From Bacteroidota bacterium (GTDB lineage Bacteria; Bacteroidota; Bacteroidia; Bacteroidales; JAADJA01): 64,000 nucleotides of DNA. The DNA lies in assembly GCA_020444515.1 (NCBI GenBank), contig JAHLKX010000007.1:62001-126000 (forward strand). The letters run 5' to 3'. Below are positions 24,286-32,330 of this stretch, in pieces. Positions within the stretch are counted from its first letter, which is position 1; each line of letters opens with the position of its first letter. Position numbers and translations under genes: made by a program. The notes beneath the pieces were generated by a model. That model made no database searches. It was given only the letters and a program-made list of their open reading frames with translations, and was not told where the DNA came from.

Positions 24286-25302
24286 ATGCAAAAAAAGAGC
24301 ATTATTCAAATTAAAAAGCTTGGCTTTACCTGGGAAACACAAAATCCCTTTCTTTTTTGTGTCCATCACGATGATAAGTTTCCCAAAGGTAATGACGAAC
24401 TGGGACCTGCCGTTTCACTGTCCGGACGTAATATTGGAAACGACTTTACGCCCAAAGATGGTTGGCGCATGTACCATGGCGACAGAGTGCCGGGATTTCC
24501 AAAACATCCACATCGGGGTTTTGAAACAGTGACCATTGTACTGAATGGATTCATTGATCATGCCGATTCATCCGGTGGTGCAGGCCGGTATGGCAATGGC
24601 GATGTACAATGGATGACTGCCGGAAAAGGCCTTCAGCACAGCGAGATGTTCCCGCTTCTTAATAAAAATGAAGACAATCCTCTGGAACTCTTCCAGGTTT
24701 GGCTGAACCTCCCCAGGGAGAAAAAGTTTGTTGAACCGCATTACAAAATGCTCTGGGCAGAAGAGATTCCTCATTATATCACAAAAGATGATAAGGGAAA
24801 AGTGACAGATGTAATAATTATAGCAGGCGAATTAAATGGGATGAAGCCACCCACGCCCGCCCCGGATTCATGGGCTGCTGATCCTGAAAATGAAGTGGCC
24901 ATCTGGCGGATAAAAATGGAAGCAGGGGCCATTTGGACCATGCCGGAAGCCTCAATTGGGACCGATCGCAGCCTGTTTTTTTTCAAAGGTGAAAATATAC
25001 AAATTGATGGAGAAAAGGTCGATTCTTATCATGCTGTTGAACTCTATCCCAATCAAGCTCCTGTAATCAAAAATGGTCCGGCTGAAAGTCATATGTTGCT
25101 CTTGCAAGGAAAACCCATCCGGGAACCGGTGGTGCAGTATGGTCCCTTCGTGATGAATTCACAGGCCGAGATCCAGCAAGCCTTTATCGATTATCAACAA
25201 ACCCAATTTGGTCAATGGCCCTGGTCTCGTTCCGACCAGGTATTTGAGCGATCAAAAGGCCGGTTTGCTAAGTTTGCCGATGGAATGGAGGTGACAAAAT
25301 GA
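24286..25302 (+). CDS. Pirin-family bicupin protein
   Basis: 338 residues. The N-terminal cupin has the pirin metal site pattern (HPHRGFETVTIVLNG, WMTAGKGLQHSEM), and the pirin C-terminal cupin follows. Pirins are iron-binding proteins acting as quercetinase-type dioxygenases or redox regulators. The length is somewhat above the usual 230-300 because of extra segments around residues 190-215. Its stop overlaps the start of the exported VOC gene by four bases. Confidence 0.92.
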   Translation: MQKKSIIQIKKLGFTWETQNPFLFCVHHDDKFPKGNDELGPAVSLSGRNIGNDFTPKDGWRMYHGDRVPGFPKHPHRGFETVTIVLNGFIDHADSSGGAGRYGNGDVQWMTAGKGLQHSEMFPLLNKNEDNPLELFQVWLNLPREKKFVEPHYKMLWAEEIPHYITKDDKGKVTDVIIIAGELNGMKPPTPAPDSWAADPENEVAIWRIKMEAGAIWTMPEASIGTDRSLFFFKGENIQIDGEKVDSYHAVELYPNQAPVIKNGPAESHMLLLQGKPIREPVVQYGPFVMNSQAEIQQAFIDYQQTQFGQWPWSRSDQVFERSKGRFAKFADGMEVTK

Positions 25303-25769
25303 ATGCTTCAAAAACCACCCTGCTAATTGGCTTCATATTATTTAGTTTTGCTGCAAATGCACAAAAAGACAACTTTAAAATTGATTCAACCATGAAAACA
25401 CCCATGTTAGGCCTGCGCACCTGCATCTATATTGTTCCCGATCTCAATGAAGCCAAAGAGTGGTATTCCAAAGCCTTTGGCGTCAAGCCTTATTTTGATG
25501 AACCCTTTTATGCTGGCTTTAACATTGGTGGTTATGAACTGGGTCTCCTTCCCGAAGAAGGTGAACCCCGACCCAAATCAGATAATGTGGTTACCTATTG
25601 GGGCGTTGAAGATATACTTACAGTATACAAACACCTGATTGATATTGGAGCATCCGCTCACGAAGAACCACACAGTGTAGGCGAGCCATTGATGGTAGCC
25701 TCCGTTCATGACCCCTGGGACAATGTAATCGGGATCATTTATAATCCCGTATTTAAGTTACCTGAATAA
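25299..25769 (+). CDS. Exported glyoxalase/bleomycin-resistance (VOC) domain protein
   Basis: 156 residues. The first 21 residues (MNASKTTLLIGFILFSFAANA) look like a signal peptide, which is uncommon for this usually cytoplasmic fold. The rest is one VOC module: GLRTCIYIVPDLNEAKEWYSK, GFNIGGYELGLLPEE, VEDILTVYKHLIDIGA, VHDPWDNVIGIIYNP. The metal-ligand residues of glyoxalase I are not clearly conserved. Coupled to the pirin gene by an ATGA overlap. Substrate unknown. Confidence 0.85.
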   Translation: MNASKTTLLIGFILFSFAANAQKDNFKIDSTMKTPMLGLRTCIYIVPDLNEAKEWYSKAFGVKPYFDEPFYAGFNIGGYELGLLPEEGEPRPKSDNVVTYWGVEDILTVYKHLIDIGASAHEEPHSVGEPLMVASVHDPWDNVIGIIYNPVFKLPE

Positions 25770-25788
25770 TCTTTTACCTTGTTTTCAC

Positions 25789-26175
25789 ATGTCGGATGTC
25801 GATCATTACATATACAGTTATGATGGAAAACAACGGGAATTGCTTTTGTATTTGCACCGGTATTTTACCGAAGAGCTGAACTTGTATTGTAAGATGCGTT
25901 ATAAAATTCCGTTTTATGATGGCAAAAGTTGGATTTGTTATGTGAATGCCTTAAAAAACGGTGAGGTTGAGCTGGCATTTACCCGCGGGAATGAACTCTC
26001 CAACGATCAGGGCCTGTTACTGGAAAAAGGCCGCAAACAAGTCCGTAGTTTAATATTTGACAAATTGGAAAACCTCCCCTTTCAAGTATTGAATGAGATC
26101 ATGCAGGAAGCGATTTTACTGGATCAGATCAAACCATATTCTTTTAAAGGATTCCAAAGCCAAAGGGAGCCCTGA
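25789..26175 (+). CDS. DUF1801-type protein
   Basis: 128 residues. It shows the DUF1801/YdhG-like pattern: MRYKIPFYDGKSWICYVNALKNGEVELAFTRGNEL and an amphipathic C-terminal helix. Small cytoplasmic proteins of this family bind unknown ligands, some near iron genes. It follows the VOC gene by 19 bases and is probably in the same transcript. Confidence 0.8.
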   Translation: MSDVDHYIYSYDGKQRELLLYLHRYFTEELNLYCKMRYKIPFYDGKSWICYVNALKNGEVELAFTRGNELSNDQGLLLEKGRKQVRSLIFDKLENLPFQVLNEIMQEAILLDQIKPYSFKGFQSQREP

Positions 26176-26194
26176 TCAGTAAAAATACCATCAA

Positions 26195-26222
26195 AAAGGA
26201 GGCGGTAAAAATGAATTGGTGA
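26195..26222 (+). promoter_or_regulatory. Shine-Dalgarno and in-frame ATG followed by a TGA stop, upstream of the MATE gene
   Basis: AAAGGAGG (26195-26202) stands eight bases before ATG AAT TGG TGA (26211-26222). This ATG is in frame with the MATE coding frame, 12 codons before the TTG at 26247, but codon 4 is TGA. The likely natural start is therefore cut off by an early stop in this sequence. Confidence 0.6.
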
Positions 26223-26246
26223 TGTTTTCGATTCACAATATTACCT

Positions 26247-27605
26247 TTGCCCAAAATAAAAGCAGCACCATTGTTTAAAACCGATGTAAAATACCTGGAT
26301 ATCTGGAAGATCGCTTATCCAATCATTTTGGGCAGTATTGCACAAAACCTGCTCAATATAACGGACACAGCTTTCCTGGGCAGGGTAGGGGAGATTGAAT
26401 TGGGAGCCGGAGCGATCGGTGGTGTTTATTATTTTGCCATTATCATGTTGGGTTGGGGTTTCGGTATTGGTACGCAGATTATTGTTGCCCGCCGAAACGG
26501 GGAGGAAGATTTCCCGGCCATAGGTCGCACCATCCACCATGGATTGTATTTTCTGGTGCCACTGGCGATCCTCACCTTTTCATTGATGAAGTTCCTGTCG
26601 GATGATTTTTTATTTGTTATTATGGAATCGGATGCAGTAAGGCAGGCCACCTCCGAATACCTTGGCTGGCGTTCTTTTGGGGTCTTTTTTGCATTCATCA
26701 ACTTTCTATTCAGGGCGTTTTATGTTGGCCTCGGAAAAACCAAAGTGATCACTTATTCAACTACCCTTTTGGCCATTGTTAATGTCATACTTGATTATTT
26801 GCTGATCTTCGGGAACTTTGGTTTTCCTGAAATGGGTATCGGAGGGGCTGCACTTGCATCCGTTATTGCAGAGTTTTCGGCCTTGCTGTTTTTTTTGTTT
26901 TATACCCGGTTCATCTTCACCACAAAACCGTATCGTCTTTTTCATTTAAGTCGGTTCAACAGTAAACTCTATGTCCGGATCATCAAGGTATCCCTTCCTG
27001 TGATGGGTCAAAACTTTCTTTCACTGGCCACCTGGCTGGTATTTTTCCTCCTGGTGGAGAAAATGGGTGAACGTCAACTGGCCATTTCTAACATCACCCG
27101 CAGTTTCTACTTCGTATTGATGATGCCCATGTGGGGTTTTGCCTCAGCAACCAATACCCTCGTTAGTTTTCTGATTGGTGCTAAACGGGAGCATGAAGTT
27201 ATGTCGCTCGTTAATAAAGTTATGGTGCTTTGTCTGAGTGGTGTTGGGGCGATGGTCATATTTGGTTCAATTTTCCCGCATGAAGCTGTAAGGATCTACA
27301 CAAATGACCAAACACTGGTGGAAGCCACGATACCGGTAGTTTATATTGTAAATGTGGCGGCCCTGATGCTTTCTGCTACCTTTATTTTCTTTAATGCAGT
27401 ATCCGGAACGGGTAAAACACAAACATCTTTTCTCATTGAGGTGATCACCCTGACCATTTATCTCAGTTATATCTGGTTTATCATTGTGGTTTACCAGGGG
27501 AGCATTTCCACTGTGTGGACTTCGGAATGGGTGTATGCGTTGCTATTGGGTTCAATGTCATTTTTCTATCTGAGATCGGGGAAGTGGCGGGGGAGCGTGG
27601 TGTAG
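26247..27605 (+). CDS. MATE-family efflux transporter
   Basis: 452 residues with about 12 TM segments in the two-fold MATE layout; landmarks are IWKIAYPIILGSIAQNLLNITDTAFLG, GWGFGIGTQIIVARRNGE, FVLMMPMWGFASATNTLVS and VYIVNVAALMLSAT. These export drugs or cationic metabolites using Na+ or H+. The first usable codon after the upstream TGA is TTG at 26247; the first ATG (residue 67) would delete TM1. The in-frame ATG at 26211 with a strong Shine-Dalgarno is blocked by TGA at codon 4, so the gene is either reinitiated at TTG, or the base call or gene is damaged there. Confidence 0.88.
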   Translation: MPKIKAAPLFKTDVKYLDIWKIAYPIILGSIAQNLLNITDTAFLGRVGEIELGAGAIGGVYYFAIIMLGWGFGIGTQIIVARRNGEEDFPAIGRTIHHGLYFLVPLAILTFSLMKFLSDDFLFVIMESDAVRQATSEYLGWRSFGVFFAFINFLFRAFYVGLGKTKVITYSTTLLAIVNVILDYLLIFGNFGFPEMGIGGAALASVIAEFSALLFFLFYTRFIFTTKPYRLFHLSRFNSKLYVRIIKVSLPVMGQNFLSLATWLVFFLLVEKMGERQLAISNITRSFYFVLMMPMWGFASATNTLVSFLIGAKREHEVMSLVNKVMVLCLSGVGAMVIFGSIFPHEAVRIYTNDQTLVEATIPVVYIVNVAALMLSATFIFFNAVSGTGKTQTSFLIEVITLTIYLSYIWFIIVVYQGSISTVWTSEWVYALLLGSMSFFYLRSGKWRGSVV

Positions 27606-28253
27606 GAGCCTTGTAATTCCCAGAATAAAGTTTCCTGATTTTTTAATGTTGCACTAGCCCTCAGTTACCAGGTGTGCATTCATTACATGTATCGCTCAAT
27701 GGAACATGATTGATATTAATATTTCCTGTAGATATACTGAAAGTATAATCGGGCTCATAATATTTTGCAACAAGCATTTGAATGTGGTTTATCTCAGACT
27801 TGAAATCTTGGTTCTGCTAAGGCAAAAAGCAAATTCCTGTATCAAATGAACTTCATTCCCCTGGAATATTTTCTCAACCTTCAGCATGTTTAAAGATTCA
27901 GCGAATTACGATCTATTTTTTATGATGGGGTGGGCATAACCATTGACTTTATTGCTCTTCATGCAGCCAGAAGTAATTATTCACCTATCGTTAAAAATTT
28001 TAATCGCAGAATAATTGCTAATTATATGTTAAATAAAAAACATTAAGATCCACCAGGTGTTACTTTTGCATCAATAATTAGCTGCAATCAAGAGCTTTCA
28101 GGTTGGCATTCAGCAACCAGTATTTATTTTAACATTGATTTTACTAGTAAACCAGGGGTATTATAAACCAGACGCATCTGTATTGCATTAAATATAGCAC
28201 CTACACATAAATGCCAAAATTAATTATTCAATCTAACAACACTCAACAACACT
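27606..28253. other. 648-base intergenic stretch, mostly without recognised content
   Basis: A TACTTTTG element (28061-28068) may serve the downstream secreted-protein gene, leaving a leader of about 180 bases. On the minus strand 27661-27777 reads as a 38-residue frame (MLVAKYYEPDYTFSISTGNI, ending NECTPGN) of unknown status. Otherwise nothing was recognised. Confidence 0.35.
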
Positions 28254-29693
28254 ATGATGAAATCTACATTTACCCTATGGATGATTCTTTTGTTTTTGGT
28301 TTACGTTGCTCCTGCACAGGAAGTCAGGGTATGGCCAAAAGCATCTATCACCCTTGAGCCTGGCGCTTCGCTGGATATTTCAGCAGGCAACCTGGTTCTA
28401 AAATCCGATGCTTCGGGAGATGCATCGTTGATCGACTATGGTAACATTACCTACAGTGGTGGTGGAGAGGCCAAGGTAGAAAGATACCTGACTGAAGGAA
28501 ACTGGCATCTAATTTCTTCGCCGGTAACCAATGCGCAATCGGGGCTATTTCTGGGCGACTACCTTCAAACTCATGCTGAAGCCAGCAACGGCTGGACAGA
28601 CATAGCTTCCGAAACCTACAACCTTGAATTGATGCAGGGCTATGCCCTTTGGTCTGTGGAAGCAAGTCCCACTACAGAGGTTTTTACAGGAACCACCAAT
28701 ACCGGAAACTTCAACAAGGCTTTCACACAAAATGGTGATGGCTGGAACCTGGTGGGAAATCCCTTTCCGTCGGCACTCGACTGGGACGCAGTGACGATTC
28801 CTCCACAACTGAATGGTGCAATCTGGTTGTTTGATCCAACCATTGGCGCCAATGGTGACTATTTATACTATATCAATGGCGGTGGAGCAGCCAATACTAC
28901 CACACAATATATCCCGTCAAGCCAGGCTTTTTTTGTAAGAGCCACCGGGGGTTCGGGAACCCTAACGCTGGACAACAGCGACCGGGTGCACAGTGATCAG
29001 CCATTTTATAAAAGTACCGACAAGGATTTGCTGGTGCTGAAAGTATCGGGAAATAATGTAACCACACAATCTGCGATTCGCTTTAACGAAAATGCCACAC
29101 AGCATGCTGACAGGCTTTTTGATGTTTACAAGATTATTTCGGATAAGCCGGACGTACCCAACCTGTTCACCAGGATAGGTAACGAAACCATGGCCATCAA
29201 TACGCTTCCATCCATCGAAGGAAACGAAATTGTGCCCGTATGGTTCAGGGCCGGAATGAATGGACAATACACCATTTCAGCAACCCAAATGGAAACCTTT
29301 GACGGGCAGGTACCTGTTTTTATTGAAGATATCGAAACCGGAACGATCCAGAATCTTCGTACTGATCCAAAATTTGTATTTGATTACAAATCGGGGAAAG
29401 ACCATGGTTTCCTGATCTATTTTACAGATCCCGGATCCGGCAATCAAATGCACAGCAATGTGAGCGTTTTTGCCAACAATGGCATGCTAAATATCAATTT
29501 CCCAGTCACAGAAATGGCCAATGTTGATTTCAGTGCGCAAATCATGGTGTTTGAAGTTACCGGTAGGTTGGTTTATCAAAACAGCACGCGGGAAATCAAT
29601 AATCAAATTCAGCTGAACGGAAGCAATACCATTTACCTGGTGAGCATCATCAAAGACAATGAGGTGGAAAACACCAAGGTATTTTTAAAATAA
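28254..29693 (+). CDS. Secreted protein with T9SS-type C-terminal domain
   Basis: 479 residues. Signal peptide 1-22 (ending APAQ), then a region of beta-sandwich style with repeated GNPFPSALDWD, GYALWSVE and DKDLLVLKVSGNN lines common in Bacteroidota surface proteins, and a C-terminal domain (VSVFANNGMLNINF, IMVFEVTGRLVYQN, NTIYLVSIIKDNEVENTKVFLK) that follows the type A sorting-domain pattern though the opening motif is divergent. Start MM: the second Met is possible. It is followed at 15 bases by the PID-CTERM gene. Confidence 0.75.
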   Translation: MMKSTFTLWMILLFLVYVAPAQEVRVWPKASITLEPGASLDISAGNLVLKSDASGDASLIDYGNITYSGGGEAKVERYLTEGNWHLISSPVTNAQSGLFLGDYLQTHAEASNGWTDIASETYNLELMQGYALWSVEASPTTEVFTGTTNTGNFNKAFTQNGDGWNLVGNPFPSALDWDAVTIPPQLNGAIWLFDPTIGANGDYLYYINGGGAANTTTQYIPSSQAFFVRATGGSGTLTLDNSDRVHSDQPFYKSTDKDLLVLKVSGNNVTTQSAIRFNENATQHADRLFDVYKIISDKPDVPNLFTRIGNETMAINTLPSIEGNEIVPVWFRAGMNGQYTISATQMETFDGQVPVFIEDIETGTIQNLRTDPKFVFDYKSGKDHGFLIYFTDPGSGNQMHSNVSVFANNGMLNINFPVTEMANVDFSAQIMVFEVTGRLVYQNSTREINNQIQLNGSNTIYLVSIIKDNEVENTKVFLK

Positions 29694-29708
29694 CAAAACC
29701 ATAATACA

Positions 29709-29939
29709 ATGAAGAAAATAATAATTAAAGCTTCTGCCATCGTTGCCATGATGCTGTTATCCTCCGGACTTTTCGCACAAAACCCACCCCATCCCAATGG
29801 CGGCAACGATCCCGGTTCGGGGAATACACCGGTGGGTGGTGGAGCTCCAATCGATGGTGGATTAACCATCATGTTGATACTGGGCGCAGCATACGGAAGT
29901 AAAAAACTTATAAAGCTTAATAATCAAGAAAACATCTAA
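29709..29939 (+). CDS. PID-CTERM mini-protein
   Basis: 76 residues: signal peptide (to SSGLFAQ), a short Pro/Gly/Asn stretch (NPPHPNGGNDPGSGNTP) and a C-terminal sorting-type segment PVGGGAPIDGGLTIMLILGA ending in a short basic tail YGSKKLIKLNN. This tripartite tail is the PID-CTERM signal of Bacteroidota, thought to be handled by an exosortase-like protease. No sorting enzyme lies in the window. It lies between two secreted protein genes, suggesting one transcript. Confidence 0.85.
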   Translation: MKKIIIKASAIVAMMLLSSGLFAQNPPHPNGGNDPGSGNTPVGGGAPIDGGLTIMLILGAAYGSKKLIKLNNQENI

Positions 29940-29958
29940 CAAATTAAAATCAAATAAA

Positions 29959-30825
29959 ATGAAAACATATACAATTACAATCCTTTTCTCATTGCTAATG
30001 TCAGTTTCAGTGCTGGCACAATATGACGATGCAACCAGCAACTTAAAACCCGGAAGTCTTACCCAAACCAACAAAGGCGTTGATGAATATCTCATATCTG
30101 ATGACCTGGTCGTTCAGGGCAGTATTGGCCTTGGCCTTGACATGCCTTCAGGGTATGGTTTCGGATTCAGCACCATTGCTATGAGAGAAAATAATCTCCG
30201 GATCTTTTTCGATGATACGAGTACCCCCGGTGGAGGTTTTCCCGATAATGACTGGCAGCTTACAGCCAACGGTAGCAATGGTGGTGATGATAATTATTTC
30301 GGAATAGACGATATAACCAACAACACTTCTCCGTTCAGGGTTCAGTCTGGCGTAAGAAATAATGCGCTATTTGTTAGAAGGGGAGCCGGTTTAACCAGCA
30401 ATGGTTTCGTTGGTTTTGGAACGAATAACCCGGTTCGTACATTGCACATGGTTTATGGAGATACCCCTGGTATCAGGCTGGATCAGGATGGTAGCATGGG
30501 CTATCCTTCACAGGTGTGGGATGTATATGGTAATGAAGCCAATTTTATGATCTCCGATATAACCAATGGAAGTGCTTATTGTTTCAGGATACAACCGGGA
30601 ACCCCTACAAACACATTAACTCTGAGAAGTGGTGGTAAAGTGGGTATCGGGACATGGAGCCCGGAACATACCCTTGAAGTGGCAGGTGATGCACAGGTAA
30701 ACAGCTATTTTTATTTTGGCGATGAAAGCACCGATGGAAACTGGAGAGTAAGTGTCGTTGCAGGTAAACTTACCTTCGAAAAACGTGAAGGTGGTGTATG
30801 GAATACCAAGATGGAAATGGAATAG
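29959..30825 (+). CDS. Secreted tail-collar/fibre-like protein
   Basis: 288 residues, signal peptide ending SVLAQ. It contains the VGIGT(x)(S/N)P-type repeats (VGFGTNNPVRTLHM, VGIGTWSPEHTLEV) typical of beta-helical fibre-like proteins in Bacteroidota, also seen in the large gene at 54411-56636. There is no clear T9SS tail. Probably surface-exposed or secreted; role unknown. Gene order with the previous two suggests a shared transcript closed by the 21-bp palindrome at 30841. Confidence 0.75.
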   Translation: MKTYTITILFSLLMSVSVLAQYDDATSNLKPGSLTQTNKGVDEYLISDDLVVQGSIGLGLDMPSGYGFGFSTIAMRENNLRIFFDDTSTPGGGFPDNDWQLTANGSNGGDDNYFGIDDITNNTSPFRVQSGVRNNALFVRRGAGLTSNGFVGFGTNNPVRTLHMVYGDTPGIRLDQDGSMGYPSQVWDVYGNEANFMISDITNGSAYCFRIQPGTPTNTLTLRSGGKVGIGTWSPEHTLEVAGDAQVNSYFYFGDESTDGNWRVSVVAGKLTFEKREGGVWNTKMEME

Positions 30826-30840
30826 AGGATAGTAACTCGA

Positions 30841-30884
30841 AATAGATGAGAGCGGCAAAATTTATTTTGCCGCTCTCATCTATT
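30841..30884. terminator. Long perfect hairpin terminator
   Basis: A 21-base arm (30841-30861) is repeated as an exact inverted copy at 30864-30884 with only two bases between; the core is GAGAGCGGCAAAA. It lies 15 bases after the preceding stop and is T-rich on both sides, so it probably terminates transcription. Confidence 0.75.
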
Positions 30885-30998
30885 TTAAATCTTAAACCAT
30901 CGCCCCAGGTGATGGTAATGTTTTATGGAGGCAGGATGATCAGGTTCATACTGCCAACTTAAAATCTTTGATTTCCTAAACCATTGCCACCCTTTTAT

Positions 30999-31006
30999 TA
31001 CTTTTG
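30999..31006 (+). promoter_or_regulatory. -7 element for the small membrane protein gene
   Basis: TACTTTTG matches TAnnTTTG, 49 bases before the ATG at 31055. No well-spaced -33 element was seen. Confidence 0.35.
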
Positions 31007-31054
31007 CTATTACCAGATATTCATCAAATAATTTAATTCAAAGGCAAATTTATC

Positions 31055-31237
31055 ATGAAAAAAGATGTTCAATGTGGCACTTCGGGTGCGGTATATGGTC
31101 TTGGATTTATAGGATCAGCTGTTTTTTTTATTTCACATGCCAGCGGTTTTTGGATGGGCGTGGTTGGCTTTCTTAAAGCAATAGTTTGGCCTGCCTTCCT
31201 GGTGTATGAAGCCTTTTTAAAATTGATCGTTGGATAA
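31055..31237 (+). CDS. Conserved small membrane protein
   Basis: 60 residues with two hydrophobic segments (AVYGLGFIGSAVFFISHA, FWMGVVGFLKAIVWPAFLVY). This GAVYGLGxIG...FWxGVxGFLKAxVWPAxLVY pattern recurs in many bacterial genomes as a tiny integral membrane protein of unknown function. It is a monocistronic unit with its own -7 element. Confidence 0.8.
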   Translation: MKKDVQCGTSGAVYGLGFIGSAVFFISHASGFWMGVVGFLKAIVWPAFLVYEAFLKLIVG

Positions 31238-31305
31238 ATTGTTGTTCGCTGATGAACCAGGAATTGGATAGCGTGTTTTATTCAAGACCCCTTATTTATT
31301 ATTGA

Positions 31306-32055
31306 ATGACACACAACTCCATTGACGAGGTGATCCTGAAGCTGGATGAGATCATCGCAACATCCCTTCAACAACAAAGTTATTTGGGCATATTTGCCTG
31401 GGTATACAAACGAACCACTGAACAGATCAGAACGGAGATTGAACAGGGAACCTTTGAGGACAATCCTCGTCTCGAACAATTTGATGTACTTTTTGCAAAC
31501 TATTACCTGGATGCCTTACAAAAATACATCAGGGGCGAAACGGTAAGTAAATCCTGGGAGATCGCTTTTGATTCAAAGGATGAAAAACTCACCATCATCC
31601 AGCACCTGCTTATGGGGATGAATGCCCATATCAACCTTGATCTGGCAGTGGCAGCGGCTAAATTTATGGAAGGGAAACCTATTGCTGATCTTGAACATGA
31701 TTTTAATAAGGTTAATGATATTCTTGCCGGACTGTTGAATGAAATGCAATCTAAAATTGCACGGGCCTCCATCCTGATGTTTTTACTTGATTGGATTGGA
31801 AAGCGTTCAGATGAAAAGATCATCAACTTCAGCATGGTGCAGGCAAGGACGCAATCATGGCGGGTGGCCAATGAATTATGGTCCCTCCGGGGAGCTGACC
31901 GGGAGGATCGGATAAAGCAGGTTGACCCTTCGATTTATAAGCTGGGTCAGTTTATCAAAAATCCACCCTCCCGTTTTTTGAAAATGATCCTCAGAATGAT
32001 CAGTTGGTTTGAAGTGAAACAAGCCGACAGGATCATTCAACTGCTCAGGTCTTAA
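31306..32055 (+). CDS. DUF5995-family protein
   Basis: 249 residues, mostly helical. The signature lines YLDALQKYIRGE, LLMGMNAHINLDLAVAAAKF and the acidic segment around the Asn-His-Asn pair match DUF5995, a soluble family of unknown function. No TM segments or signal. It stands alone between the small membrane protein and the radical SAM gene. Confidence 0.8.
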   Translation: MTHNSIDEVILKLDEIIATSLQQQSYLGIFAWVYKRTTEQIRTEIEQGTFEDNPRLEQFDVLFANYYLDALQKYIRGETVSKSWEIAFDSKDEKLTIIQHLLMGMNAHINLDLAVAAAKFMEGKPIADLEHDFNKVNDILAGLLNEMQSKIARASILMFLLDWIGKRSDEKIINFSMVQARTQSWRVANELWSLRGADREDRIKQVDPSIYKLGQFIKNPPSRFLKMILRMISWFEVKQADRIIQLLRS

Positions 32056-32106
32056 TCCACAGTCGATGGATTCAGAAGTATAATTTTAGCTATATTGGAT
32101 GCACCT

Positions 32107-32139
32107 TTTGCTGGGTTACTTTAATATTCCCTATCTTTG
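32107..32139 (+). promoter_or_regulatory. Promoter of the radical SAM gene
   Basis: TTTG (32107-32110) and TATCTTTG (32132-32139) are separated by 21 bases, matching the Bacteroidota -33/-7 pattern. The start codon is at 32331, leaving a leader of nearly 190 bases with a GC-rich potential structure (AACCTG 32230-32235 / CAGGTT 32256-32261). Confidence 0.6.
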
Positions 32140-32330
32140 TGAAAGTTGTAACAGCAAGAAACTTTTATAAAATCAATTCAATCAAAAAAGTAAACTGGGC
32201 AACTGCATGATGGATTATCCTTCGGAGGCAACCTGGCCCCGGTAAAAAGCCTGTTCAGGTTTTATATCAGCTATTTCACTTACGAGGCATATTTCCTTCC
32301 TGGAATTTTAGCAATTTGAAACAGAGTAAA

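Noticed and set aside
32140..32330. Named riboswitch (cobalamin, SAM, c-di-GMP)
   Set aside because: Pieces such as GGAGGCAACCTGG do not match consensus cores that I can verify; left as an unnamed structured leader.
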